Assembly (NCBI GenBank): GCA_015065165.1
Contig: SVQU01000016.1
Coordinates: 1 to 39,494 of the forward strand
Length of the DNA: 39,494 bases
Source of the DNA: Oscillospiraceae bacterium
GTDB taxonomy: Bacteria > Bacillota > Clostridia > Oscillospirales > CAG-382
Direction of reading: 5' to 3'
This document shows positions 1 through 6,804 of the stretch, one piece after another; the first letter of the stretch is position 1, and each line of letters starts with the position of its first letter. A program made the position numbers and the translations under genes. Under the pieces are notes generated by a model. It did no database searches. It was not told the origin of the DNA and worked only from the letters and a program-made list of their open reading frames with translations.

Positions 1-133
1 ATAGTTATATTGCCTACGGCAGTTTAAGGCGAATAAAATAACACTGAAGCCGATAGGCTTCAATAACACTATTGCTTTGCAATAATATCACTCCGACGAA
101 GTCGGAATAAAACTTGAAAAGCATTATGCTTTT
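1..133. repeat. Array 1: tandem hairpins with a constant 9-base unit
   Basis: A constant unit AATAACACT occurs at 37-45 and 62-70, with variants AATATCACT at 84-92 and AATAAAACT at 106-114 (steps of 25, 22 and 22 bases). Between the units lie different perfect palindromes: GAAGCC/GGCTTC with loop GATA (46-61), TATTGC/GCAATA with loop TTT (70-84), TCCGAC/GTCGGA with loop GAA (92-106), and AAAAGCAT/ATGCTTTT around one T (117-133). In the first three, the last T of one unit pairs with the first A of the next, so unit and stem interlock. A further small stem, TGCC/GGCA, is at 11-21. Stem sequences differ completely while stem length and spacing are kept, so this is architecture rather than simple tandem duplication. 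The array may continue to the left of the window. No known repeat family can be named from this alone. Confidence 0.75.
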
Positions 134-142
134 GTGTATAAT
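114..142 (+). promoter_or_regulatory. Sigma-A promoter overlapping the last hairpin of array 1
   Basis: The -35 is TTGAAA (114-119) and the -10 is TATAAT (137-142), with a 17-base spacer. The palindrome 117-133 lies almost wholly inside the spacer, and the -35 overlaps the end of the last constant unit. It would drive the four-helix-bundle gene starting at 162. A palindrome in this position could act as an operator; that is inference. Confidence 0.7.
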
Positions 143-161
143 GAACTTTGAGGTGATAAGA

Positions 162-512
162 ATGGCGGATAGTATTTTAAGAGATAAAGCAAAGGAATTT
201 GCGAAAACGGTTGTTTTTCTCTGTCGTGATATGAAATCAAAGCATAAAGAATCGGTTTTGATAAACCAATTACTTCGTTCTGCTACTTCCATTGGCGCAA
301 ATCTACATGAAGCGCAATATGCTCAAAGCACTAATGATTTTATTTCAAAGCTTGAAATAGCCCAAAAAGAATGTTACGAAACAGAATATTGGTTAGAGAT
401 TCTTTTTGAAACAGATTGTATGAATAAAGAAGAATATAAAACATTACAAAACGATTGCGGAGCAATTCGCAGAATGTTGATCTCTTCTCTTAAAACTATT
501 AAATCAAAATAA
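162..512 (+). CDS. Four-helix bundle protein (23S rRNA IVS / Avd-like family)
   Basis: This is a 116-residue protein. The start ATG at 162 is chosen because GAGGTGA (150-156) sits at ribosome-site distance; an upstream in-frame TTG at 114 lies in the -35 box. The family signature QLLRSATSIGANLHEA and the later run of IAQKECYETEYWLEILFE match the four-helix-bundle family. That family includes proteins encoded in 23S rRNA intervening sequences and the Avd accessory protein of diversity-generating retroelements. Avd binds a reverse transcriptase and RNA, but no reverse transcriptase or variable repeat is visible here. The gene has its own promoter, and its 5' side is the hairpin array at 1-133. 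No enzymatic motif is seen. A nucleic-acid-binding role, perhaps with the adjacent hairpins, is inference. Fold assignment is confident; function is not. Confidence 0.88.
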   Translation: MADSILRDKAKEFAKTVVFLCRDMKSKHKESVLINQLLRSATSIGANLHEAQYAQSTNDFISKLEIAQKECYETEYWLEILFETDCMNKEEYKTLQNDCGAIRRMLISSLKTIKSK

Positions 513-598
513 GGGTTTGGGCTTAGACCAAGAGTATTTGTATTGACAAATGCGATGCTGGTTATAATCGAAATAGTAAGATTTTAGGAGAAGATGTA

Positions 599-1033
599 AT
601 GGTTAGGGAAGTATCTGAAAACGAATTAAATAAATTGTTAGAGTTATATTTGCATTTGCACGAGGAAATTATCCCGGAAATGACGGGACATTTAGCAAAC
701 ACTTGGAATACTATTATGCATGACAAAAATCATCATGTTATTGTCAAGGAAATAGACGGAGAAATTGTATCGTCATGCGTCTGTGTGATTATTCCAAACT
801 TGACAAGAAACATAAGGCCTTATGCATTTGTTGAAAATGTTGTTACACACTCGGATTATCGCGGAAAAGGGTATGCAACGGAATGTTTGAATTATGCGAA
901 AACCATTGCAGAAAACGCAAACTGTTATAAAATAATGTTACTTACAGGTTCAAAAAATGATAAAACATTGAATTTTTATACTAATGCAGGCTATAACAGT
1001 ACAGATAAAACTGCATTTATTCAATGGCTATAA
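599..1033 (+). CDS. GNAT family N-acetyltransferase
   Basis: This 144-residue single-domain protein carries the acetyl-CoA pyrophosphate-binding signature YRGKGYA at residues 87-93, after a beta-strand ending VENVVTH. The C-terminal LNFYTNAGY (124-132) is typical of GNAT motif B. Start ATG at 599 follows AGGAG (586-590). TTGACA (543-548) and TATAAT (563-568) lie upstream but only 14 bases apart, so that promoter is doubtful. The gene ends just before a strong bidirectional terminator. The substrate cannot be read from the sequence. Its neighbours are accessory genes, so no pathway is implied. Confidence 0.88.
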   Translation: MVREVSENELNKLLELYLHLHEEIIPEMTGHLANTWNTIMHDKNHHVIVKEIDGEIVSSCVCVIIPNLTRNIRPYAFVENVVTHSDYRGKGYATECLNYAKTIAENANCYKIMLLTGSKNDKTLNFYTNAGYNSTDKTAFIQWL

Positions 1034-1056
1034 TACCGCATTCAATATGTAGAACA

Positions 1057-1089
1057 AAAAACCGACAGAACAAAATTCTGTCGGTTTTT
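1057..1089. terminator. Bidirectional intrinsic terminator
   Basis: A 14-base-pair perfect stem (1057-1070 with 1076-1089) has loop CAAAA, an A-run on the left and a T-run on the right. It can end the GNAT gene on plus and the P-loop NTPase gene on minus. Confidence 0.9.
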
Positions 1090-1137
1090 AACTTCCTTAT
1101 GAGAATTACCCTTTCTAACGTCCGTTTTTGTATATGA

Positions 1138-1632
1138 TTATCTACATTTCAAGCTTTCTAAAAATCCTTTTGATTCCTCGCGGGATTTGAAAATATAAAC
1201 CTCTTTGTCGGAACATTTCTCCAAACGAGAAATAACCTTTGGTCGGTTTTCGGCGTTGTAATTTCGTATAAACTCTAAAAATTCTTCGTCGGTTTCGGTT
1301 TCAACCCAAGGAATATCGGTTCGCGGTTTGCCTTTTCTTTCCCTTATACCGTTAAGACAAACCTCCAAGGGGTAATCCAAAAAGAAAACCGTGTCGCAAG
1401 CCTTTAAACGCGCCTCCATTGAGCTTTCATAGTTTCCGTCGATAATCCATTCGGGTTGTTGCAGAACTTCGCACAGGCGGTTCAAAAAGACCGCTTTGCC
1501 AACGGTGGTTTTGTCGGGATTCCAAAACATCATATCCAAATGAAAAAGGGGCAGGGAGGTTATTTTGTGTAACTCTTTGGAAAAATAACTTTTTCCGCTT
1601 CCGGGACAGCCGATAACAATTATTTTTTGCAT
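1138..1632 (-). CDS. P-loop NTPase (adenylate-kinase-like / topology modulation family)
   Basis: This is a 164-residue protein. Start ATG at 1630-1632 (minus) is preferred: AAAGGAG precedes it by about 6 bases, and an open upstream extension runs into the hairpin array at 1651-1825. The Walker A GCPGSGKS lies at residues 8-15, followed by LPLFHLDMMFWNPDK, the pattern of small FlaR-like 'topology modulation' or adenylate-kinase-related proteins. WIIDGNY and DTVFFLDYP (Walker B-like) follow, then a LID-like arginine-rich stretch (IRERKGKPRTD). Known members are predicted nucleotide kinases with poorly defined substrates. No promoter was recognised between the tRNA-Glu terminator and this gene; the hairpin array fills its 5' region. 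Confidence 0.85.
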   Translation of the reverse strand: MQKIIVIGCPGSGKSYFSKELHKITSLPLFHLDMMFWNPDKTTVGKAVFLNRLCEVLQQPEWIIDGNYESSMEARLKACDTVFFLDYPLEVCLNGIRERKGKPRTDIPWVETETDEEFLEFIRNYNAENRPKVISRLEKCSDKEVYIFKSREESKGFLESLKCR

Positions 1633-1650
1633 AAGGGCTCCTTTGGGTAA

Positions 1651-1825
1651 TGAAATACTTTCCTTTCGGAAAGTATGAAGTAATCCTTTAGGATTATGAA
1701 GTATCTCGCAAAACTCAATATGAAGTAAAATTCGTTCGCTCATATGCCGAAAGCATATTTCATACGCAAAGCGTATTTCATATTGCGAAGCAATATTTCA
1801 TTCGGTCCGCAAGAACGAATTTCAT
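1651..1825. repeat. Array 2: hairpin array with TGAAGT / TTTCAT linkers
   Basis: A run of short palindromes is joined by a common linker. They include a 9-bp stem 1655-1663/1668-1676, TAATCCTttAGGATTA (1681-1696), ATATGCcgaaaGCATAT (1742-1758), ATACGCaaaGCGTAT (1762-1776), ATATTGCgaaGCAATAT (1780-1796) and ATTCG...CGAAT (1800-1820). On the plus strand, linkers in the left part read (A)TGAAGT and those in the right part TTTCAT. The two halves therefore face each other and the whole is roughly an inverted repeat centred near 1705-1745. The right edge runs directly into the tRNA-Glu terminator. The design is like array 1 (variable stems, constant linker), but the linker sequence differs. The array forms the 5' region of the P-loop NTPase gene on minus. 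Confidence 0.75.
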
Positions 1826-1827
1826 TG

Positions 1828-1857
1828 AAAAAAGCACTTCGTAAGAAGTGCTTTTTT
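1828..1857 (-). terminator. Terminator of tRNA-Glu
   Basis: A 13-base-pair stem (1828-1840 with 1845-1857, loop GTAA) with A6/T6 ends starts directly after the tRNA CCA on minus. It is symmetric, so it could work in both directions. Confidence 0.9.
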
Positions 1858-1858
1858 C

Positions 1859-1933
1859 TGGTGACCCGTAGGGGAGTCGAACCCCTGCCTTCGCCGTGAG
1901 AGGGCGACGTCTTGGCCACTTGACTAACGGGCC
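1859..1933 (-). tRNA. tRNA-Glu(CTC)
   Basis: Read on minus, the acceptor stem GGCCCGT pairs with ACGGGTC (one G-T wobble). The anticodon stem TCGCC/GGCGA encloses loop CTCTCAC, giving anticodon CTC, and the T arm is AGGGG/CCCCT with loop TTCGACT. The discriminator A is at 1862 and an encoded CCA at 1859-1861. The CTC isoacceptor reads GAG only; bacteria usually rely on TTC. Confidence 0.95.
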
Positions 1934-1942
1934 GTGCAATAT

Positions 1943-1971
1943 AATATATCACAACTTTTAAACTTTGTCAA
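1943..1971 (-). promoter_or_regulatory. Promoter of tRNA-Glu
   Basis: On minus, -35 TTGACA (1966-1971) and -10 TATATT (1943-1948) have a 17-base spacer and lie about 10 bases before the tRNA 5' end. Confidence 0.85.
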
Positions 1972-2029
1972 GAGGAAAACGAGGGCGTTATTATAATGTT
2001 TTCGGGCGGACGGGTGAATAAGAACAAAA

Positions 2030-2620
2030 TTACATAAAACTGCTTATGAAAATTTCAAAACCGATAAAAATCAAAATTCCGCCACCGAGATAACCGGCTT
2101 TGTTTGCAAGCCTTGTGCCTGCTTTCTTGCCGATTATAATACCGCCCAAGCAAATTGCAAAGGTGGTTACGGCAATAATAAGACCGCATATCAGCGCTGT
2201 TACAAGGTTGTAGCTGGAAATGGTAAAGCCAACGGACAATGCGTCGATAGAGGTTGCCACACCTTGCATAATAAGTGCCCCTATGGTGATGGCTCGTGCT
2301 TCGCAACAGCGGTCTTCGTCCTGATTCTTAAAGGCGTCTAAAATCATCTTTCCGCCGATAAAGCAAAGTAAAACAAGTGCAATCCAGGGTATGAATTTTT
2401 CGAAAGAGCTGAAATGCTGTGCCACCGTATGTACACAAACCCAGCCGATCATAGGCATTAGATATTGAAAAAAGGCAAAAACACCCGCGATACCAAGCAT
2501 TCGCGGTTTTTTCATACAGGGCTCGTTCAACCCGTTTGCCAAAGAAACCGAAAAGGCATCCATGGCAAGGCCAACGCCAAGCAAAGCACTTTCTACAAAA
2601 AACATAATTCCTAAATTCAT
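2030..2620 (-). CDS. mntP: Manganese efflux pump MntP
   Basis: This 196-residue membrane protein has about six hydrophobic segments. It carries the two family signature repeats with membrane-embedded aspartates: GLAMDAFSVSLANG (residues 17-30) and GVATSIDALSVG in the second half. MntP exports Mn2+ from the cytoplasm. Start ATG at 2620 follows AAAGGTG. The length is the usual one for the family. The manganese riboswitch often found before mntP is not present: only 57 bases separate it from pflA, and these are taken up by a hairpin. It may be co-transcribed with pflBA in part; linkage to pfl function is not implied. Confidence 0.93.
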   Translation of the reverse strand: MNLGIMFFVESALLGVGLAMDAFSVSLANGLNEPCMKKPRMLGIAGVFAFFQYLMPMIGWVCVHTVAQHFSSFEKFIPWIALVLLCFIGGKMILDAFKNQDEDRCCEARAITIGALIMQGVATSIDALSVGFTISSYNLVTALICGLIIAVTTFAICLGGIIIGKKAGTRLANKAGYLGGGILIFIGFEIFISSFM

Positions 2621-2640
2621 AAACGCACCTTTTCAAGATA

Positions 2641-2672
2641 ATGCCCCGAAGCAGAAATCTGTTTCGGGGCAT
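2641..2672. terminator. Hairpin between pflA and mntP (possible attenuator)
   Basis: A 14-base-pair stem (2641-2654 with 2659-2672, one G-T pair, loop AAAT) has no clear T-run on the minus side. On the plus side it is followed by T-rich sequence. As a terminator for pflBA it would be imperfect, so mntP could receive read-through or the stem may stabilise the pfl mRNA end. Confidence 0.55.
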
Positions 2673-2677
2673 AGGTT

Positions 2678-3397
2678 TTATTTTTTCAACATTTCCCTAA
2701 ACCTGTCAACCTCTTTTGGGTCGGGCTCGGGCAAATGTCCGTGGGCAAAGTGAATACCTAAATCATCGTATTTAACTTTGCACATTTTTCTAAAGGGCAA
2801 CAGTTCGATTTTATCCACACAGGGATGAGCATCGCAAATCGCCTTTAGTTTAAGTATGTTTTCATCGTTATTATTCAAAGTGGGTATGATAACCTGACGA
2901 ACCGTAACGGGTATGTTCTGTTGGTTAAGATAATCTAAAAAGCGTAAGGGCTTTTCAAGGTCGCAACCAACGTGCTCTTCGTAAAGACCGTTTTCGGTAT
3001 ACTTTATGTCAAGCAAAACTCTGTCCGCCACCGCAAGCGCCGCCTTGATGGACTCGCCAAACAGGCTTCCCGAGGTGTCAAGACAGGTGTTTATGCCCGC
3101 TTCGTGGCAAAGGGTAAATACCTCGCGCACAAATTCGGGTTGAAGCAACGGCTCGCCCCCCGAAATGGTAACTCCGCCGTCAGAACCGAAATACTCGCGA
3201 TATCTTTTCGCCATTTCAACGATTTCTTTAGGAGTATATTCGGTTCCGCCGGAAATATTCCAAGTGTCGGGGTTATGACAGCATCCGCAGCGGAGGTTGC
3301 ACCCTTGCAGGAATATTGCAAAACGCACACCCGGACCGTCGCTTGCCGCCAAGCTTTGAATAGAATGAACTTTACCTTTTATTTCCTTATCGCTCAT
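2678..3397 (-). CDS. pflA: Pyruvate formate-lyase activating enzyme
   Basis: A 239-residue radical SAM enzyme that installs the glycyl radical on PflB. The 4Fe-4S cluster motif is C33-X3-C37-X2-C40, followed by HNPDTW as in PFL activases. The SAM-binding [10 protein letters not shown] is near residue 95, and the later LLDIKYT and LPFRKM are also family-typical. It overlaps the pflB stop codon by 4 bases (ATGA), so translation is coupled and the pair forms one operon. The length fits the E. coli-type activase (about 245 residues). Confidence 0.96.
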   Translation of the reverse strand: MSDKEIKGKVHSIQSLAASDGPGVRFAIFLQGCNLRCGCCHNPDTWNISGGTEYTPKEIVEMAKRYREYFGSDGGVTISGGEPLLQPEFVREVFTLCHEAGINTCLDTSGSLFGESIKAALAVADRVLLDIKYTENGLYEEHVGCDLEKPLRFLDYLNQQNIPVTVRQVIIPTLNNNDENILKLKAICDAHPCVDKIELLPFRKMCKVKYDDLGIHFAHGHLPEPDPKEVDRFREMLKK

Positions 3398-5625
3398 ACG
3401 GTTTCGTGGAAGGTACGGCTGATAACTTCTCTCTGCTGTTCGCGGGAGAGCTTGTTGAAGTTAACTGCGTAACCCGAAACACGAATGGTAAGGTTGGGGT
3501 AATCTTCGGGATTTTCGTATGCCTTAAGAAGAGTTTCACGGTTCATAACGTTAACGTTGATGTGGTGAGCGTTCTTCTTGAAGTAACCGTCGATGATGTT
3601 AACGAGGTTGGTAGTTCTTTCGTCTTCGCCTGCGCCCAATGCTTCGGGAGTGATAGAGAAGGTGTTGGAAATACCGTCGCGGCAGTCGCAGTAATCGATC
3701 TTAGCAACCGAGTTGAGAGATGCGAGAGCGCCGTTTGCTTCGCGGTTGTGCATGGGGTTAGCACCGGGAGCGAAGGGTTCGCCTGCTTTTCTTCCGTCGG
3801 GAGTAGCGGCGGTGTTTTTACCGTACATAACGTTAGAGGTGATGGTAAGGATAGAAAGGGTGTGCTCTGCGTTGCGATAGGTAGGAGTCTTGCGGAGCTC
3901 GGTAATTACCTGGTGAGCCATATCCTTTGCAATGCTGTCAACTCTGTCGTCGTCGTTACCGTATTTGGGGAATTCGCCGGTGGTTTCAAATTCTGCGATG
4001 TAGCCTTCTTCGTTTCTGATAGGCTTAACGTTTGCATATTTGATAGCGCTCAAGGAGTCGGCGATAACCGAAAGACCTGCAACACCAAATGCCATAAATC
4101 TGTGAACGTCGGTATCGTGAAGAGCCAACATTTCGCTTTCATATGCATATTTATCGTGCATATAGTGGATAATGTTCATGGTGTTAACGTAAAGCTTGCT
4201 TGCCCATTCGAGGTAAATGTCAAGACGTTCCTTAACAGAAGCGTAATCGAGCTTGTCGCCTTCGAGAACAGACATCTGAGGACCGATCTTCATATTGCTG
4301 GAAACGTCGTAACCGCCGTTGATAGCAATAAGGAGAAGCTTGGGAAGGTTGCATCTTGCGCCGAAGAACTGCATATCCTTACCAACCTTCATTGCGGAAA
4401 CGCAGCAAGCGATAGCATAATCGTCGCCGTAGTCTGCACGCATAAGGTCATCGTTTTCGTACTGGATAGAGTCGGTATCTGCAGAAACCTTTGCACAGAA
4501 CTTCTTAAAGCCTTCGGGAAGATCCTGAGACCAAAGAATGGTGAGGTTAGGTTCGGGTGCAGGGCCGAGAGTATAAAGAGTATTGAGGAAACGGAAGTTT
4601 GTCTTGGTAACCAAGGTTCTGCCGTCAAGACCCATACCGCCTACAACTTCGGTGATCCACATGGGGTCGCCGCCGAAAAGTTCGTTGTATTCGGGAGTTC
4701 TGAGATGACGTGCAAGACGAAGCTTCATAACGAAATGGTCCATAATTTCCTGAGCTTCGATTTCGGTAAGGATACCTGCTTCGATGTCGCGTTCGAAATA
4801 GATGTCGAAGAAGGTACCAACTCTGCCGAGAGAGTTAGCTGCGCCGTTCTGTTCCTTAATAGCAGCGAGGTATGCGAAATAGGTCCACTGAACTGCTTCG
4901 ATAGCGTTCTGCGCGGGCTGGCTGATATCATAGCCATAGGAAGCCGCCATAGCCTTAAGGTCGTTAAGAGCCTTAATCTGGAAATGGAGTTCTTCTGTTG
5001 CGCGGATGGTATCAACGTTGAAATCGATGCCGTTGTGCGCCTTCTTTTCAGCCTGTTTAGCTTCGATAAGTCTGTCTACACCGTAGAGAGCAACACGGCG
5101 GTAGTCGCCGATGATTCTGCCTCTGCCGTATGCATCGGGAAGACCGGTAAGCACGTGGCACTTACGAGCAGCGCGCATTTCAGCAGTGTATGCACTGAAA
5201 ACGCCGTCGTTATGGGTGTTCTGATATTTGAATTTGTCCTTAACGGAATCGCCGAGAGTATAGCCGTATGCTTCGCATGCGCTAACGCACATTCTCATAC
5301 CGCCGAAGGGGTTAACGCCTCTCTTAAGGGGAGCGTCTGTCTGTACGCCGACGATAAGCTCGTTATCCTTATCGATATAACCGGGAGCGTATGCGGTTAT
5401 GGTAGAAACGGTTTCGGTGTCGATATCCAAAACGCCGTTGTTCTGTCTTTCCTTCTTAAAAAGTTCCTGAACCTTTGCCATCAAAGCGTTGGTTCTTTCG
5501 GTAGCGCCTGCAAGGAAGCTTGCATCGCCTTCGTAAGCCTTGTAGTTGTTCTGGATGAAGTCGCGAACGTTGATTTCGTCCTGCCAAACGCCACCCTTGA
5601 AACCTGTCCAATTCTTGTGTTCCAT
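3394..5625 (-). CDS. pflB: Formate C-acetyltransferase (pyruvate formate-lyase)
   Basis: A 743-residue glycyl radical enzyme converting pyruvate and CoA to acetyl-CoA and formate during anaerobic sugar catabolism. The catalytic pair Cys407-Cys408 is in [14 protein letters not shown], and the radical Gly718 is in RVSGYAVNF near the C-terminus. The N-terminal [19 protein letters not shown] is typical of PflB rather than glycerol or choline lyases, and the length is close to E. coli PflB (760). Start ATG at 5625 follows AAGGAG. The gene is preceded by a consensus promoter (5805-5833) and an approximately 170-base leader that looks structured, so control at the RNA level is possible. The very long open frame opposite this gene is a codon-usage shadow. 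Confidence 0.97.
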   Translation of the reverse strand: MEHKNWTGFKGGVWQDEINVRDFIQNNYKAYEGDASFLAGATERTNALMAKVQELFKKERQNNGVLDIDTETVSTITAYAPGYIDKDNELIVGVQTDAPLKRGVNPFGGMRMCVSACEAYGYTLGDSVKDKFKYQNTHNDGVFSAYTAEMRAARKCHVLTGLPDAYGRGRIIGDYRRVALYGVDRLIEAKQAEKKAHNGIDFNVDTIRATEELHFQIKALNDLKAMAASYGYDISQPAQNAIEAVQWTYFAYLAAIKEQNGAANSLGRVGTFFDIYFERDIEAGILTEIEAQEIMDHFVMKLRLARHLRTPEYNELFGGDPMWITEVVGGMGLDGRTLVTKTNFRFLNTLYTLGPAPEPNLTILWSQDLPEGFKKFCAKVSADTDSIQYENDDLMRADYGDDYAIACCVSAMKVGKDMQFFGARCNLPKLLLIAINGGYDVSSNMKIGPQMSVLEGDKLDYASVKERLDIYLEWASKLYVNTMNIIHYMHDKYAYESEMLALHDTDVHRFMAFGVAGLSVIADSLSAIKYANVKPIRNEEGYIAEFETTGEFPKYGNDDDRVDSIAKDMAHQVITELRKTPTYRNAEHTLSILTITSNVMYGKNTAATPDGRKAGEPFAPGANPMHNREANGALASLNSVAKIDYCDCRDGISNTFSITPEALGAGEDERTTNLVNIIDGYFKKNAHHINVNVMNRETLLKAYENPEDYPNLTIRVSGYAVNFNKLSREQQREVISRTFHETV

Positions 5626-5672
5626 GGTTGTACTCCTTATAATTTATCATTTTATTTAATTAACAATTAATT

Positions 5673-5798
5673 AGGGCAAATCAGTAAACATATACCGATT
5701 TGCCCTGACGGACTGCGTATGTATTGCCTACGTTTTCCGGCGGTTCGGGCACGAATCAACGCGCTCAAGCCGCTTGATCCGTCAGTGCTGTAGGTACT
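5673..5798 (-). ncRNA. Candidate structured leader RNA of pflBA
   Basis: The predicted pflB transcript begins near 5798 and is GC-richer here than the flanking AT-rich DNA. On minus, an outer 8-bp stem CTGACGGA/TCCGTCAG (5778-5785 with 5705-5712) encloses smaller stems TCAAGcggCTTGA (5767-5779) and TTCGtgccCGAA. CCTAC just upstream of the stem is complementary to GTAGG inside its loop, which would make a pseudoknot. A 10-bp hairpin AGGGCAAATC/GATTTGCCCT (5697-5706 with 5673-5682) follows and shares two bases with the outer stem. No T-run follows, so translation control or mRNA stabilisation is more likely than termination. It does not match the ZTP (pfl motif), T-box or SAM consensus as I recall them. 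The RNA is seen as structure potential only; a riboswitch role is inference. Confidence 0.45.
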
Positions 5799-5804
5799 GT
5801 GGAC

Positions 5805-5833
5805 ATTATACATAAAATATAAGTGTTTGTCAA
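5805..5833 (-). promoter_or_regulatory. Consensus promoter of pflBA
   Basis: On minus, TTGACA (5828-5833) and TATAAT (5805-5810) have a 17-base spacer, matching the sigma-A consensus. The start point is expected near 5798, leaving a leader of about 170 bases before pflB. Confidence 0.92.
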
Positions 5834-5887
5834 TAGAAAAACCAAAAATTTATTGAGAATTTTTCTTAATAAGTTTTCGCCAAACTA

Positions 5888-5916
5888 TTGACAAAGGGTT
5901 ATTGATATGTTATCTT
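5888..5916 (+). promoter_or_regulatory. Promoter of the SDR gene
   Basis: TTGACA (5888-5893) and TATCTT (5911-5916) have a 17-base spacer. It is divergent from the pflB promoter, about 55 bases away, so both could be controlled from the shared region. Confidence 0.75.
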
Positions 5917-5979
5917 ACAAACATAAAGATAAACCCAAAGAAAATATATCAGATATTATGAAAGGAACGGTATTCAGTT

Positions 5980-6726
5980 ATGAGATTAAAGGACAAAGTT
6001 GTGGTTATCACAGGCGGAAGCCGAGGTATCGGTTATGCCACGGCAGAAGCGTTTCTTCGAGAGGGCGCAAAGGTTATTATTGCGGCGAGTAAGCAGGAAA
6101 ATGCCGACAAAGCTGCGGAAAGTCTCAAAACTTCCTTCCCTAATTCAACAATCGGCGGTATCGCCCCCGATCTTGCCGATTATCAATCGGTTCGCGATTC
6201 CTTTTTAAAGGTTGCCGAAACCTACGGCACTATCGACGTGCTGGTTAATAACGCCGGCGTTTCTGAAAGTACACCCTTTTCTAATTATACCGAGGAACTT
6301 TTTGATAAGGTAATGGACCTTAACGTTAAAGGCGTGTTCACTGCCTCCCGCGCCGCATCCGAAATTATGGAAGAAAAGGGAAGCGGTGTAATTCTTAACA
6401 CGTCTTCTATGGTAAGCATAAGCGGTCAGCCCTCGGGCGTGGCATATCCCGTTTCGAAATTTGCGGTAAACGGTTTTACTGTTTCTCTTGCTCGCGAGCT
6501 TGGCCCAAAGGGTATTCGCGTTAATGCGGTTGCCCCCGGAATTATCGAAACCGATATGATGAAGGCTGTTCCGAAAGAAGTTATCGAGCCTATGATAGCA
6601 CGCATACCCTTAAAACGTCTCGGCAAACCTCAGGATATTGCAAACGCCTTTGTGTTCCTTGCCTCGGATGAAGCATCCTACATCACGGGTGTAATCCTAA
6701 GCGTAGACGGTATGATGAGAGCATAA
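5980..6726 (+). CDS. SDR family oxidoreductase (FabG-like)
   Basis: A 248-residue classical short-chain dehydrogenase/reductase. It has the NAD(P)-binding TGGSRGIG (residues 11-18), NNAG (90-93), and catalytic Ser143, Tyr156 and Lys160 (YxxxK). The C-terminal ASYITGVILSVDGMM is typical of FabG-type enzymes. It probably reduces a keto group, but the substrate is open: it stands alone rather than in a fatty acid cluster, so it is not called FabG. Ribosome site AAAGGAA is about 13 bases before ATG 5980, longer than normal, which may mean weak initiation. It has its own promoter and terminator. Confidence 0.93.
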   Translation: MRLKDKVVVITGGSRGIGYATAEAFLREGAKVIIAASKQENADKAAESLKTSFPNSTIGGIAPDLADYQSVRDSFLKVAETYGTIDVLVNNAGVSESTPFSNYTEELFDKVMDLNVKGVFTASRAASEIMEEKGSGVILNTSSMVSISGQPSGVAYPVSKFAVNGFTVSLARELGPKGIRVNAVAPGIIETDMMKAVPKEVIEPMIARIPLKRLGKPQDIANAFVFLASDEASYITGVILSVDGMMRA

Positions 6727-6764
6727 TCACATCGAGCCAAAGGGATTATAAACATCAAAAGAAA

Positions 6765-6804
6765 ACATCACGCTCTGTATTTAACCGAGCGTGATGTATT
6801 TTTT
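6765..6804 (+). terminator. Terminator after the SDR gene
   Basis: An 11-bp perfect stem (6765-6775 with 6787-6797) is followed by ATTTTTTT. It lies between convergent genes and also ends close to the symporter stop codon on minus. Confidence 0.88.

Noticed and set aside
1-133. CRISPR array
   Set aside because: The constant unit is only 9 bases and the variable parts are palindromes; spacers in CRISPR are 26-40 bases and not self-complementary. No cas genes.
162-512. Diversity-generating retroelement
   Set aside because: The Avd-like fold is present, but there is no reverse transcriptase and no template or variable repeat in the window.
543-568. Promoter for the GNAT gene (TTGACA and TATAAT)
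   Set aside because: The boxes are only 14 bases apart, too close for a normal sigma-A promoter.
1633-1743. Longer N-terminus of the P-loop NTPase
   Set aside because: The extension is translated hairpin array; a clear ribosome site stands before the ATG at 1632.
2621-2677. Manganese (yybP-ykoY) riboswitch before mntP
   Set aside because: Only 57 bases are available and they are filled by a simple hairpin.
3406-5670. 754-residue open frame on the strand opposite pflB
   Set aside because: It is an antisense shadow of pflB, which has all active-site motifs, a ribosome site and a promoter. The shadow has no ribosome site or recognisable domain.
5673-5798. ZTP (pfl) riboswitch, T-box or SAM riboswitch before pflB
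   Set aside because: The conserved cores I know for these families are not found in the leader on the minus strand.
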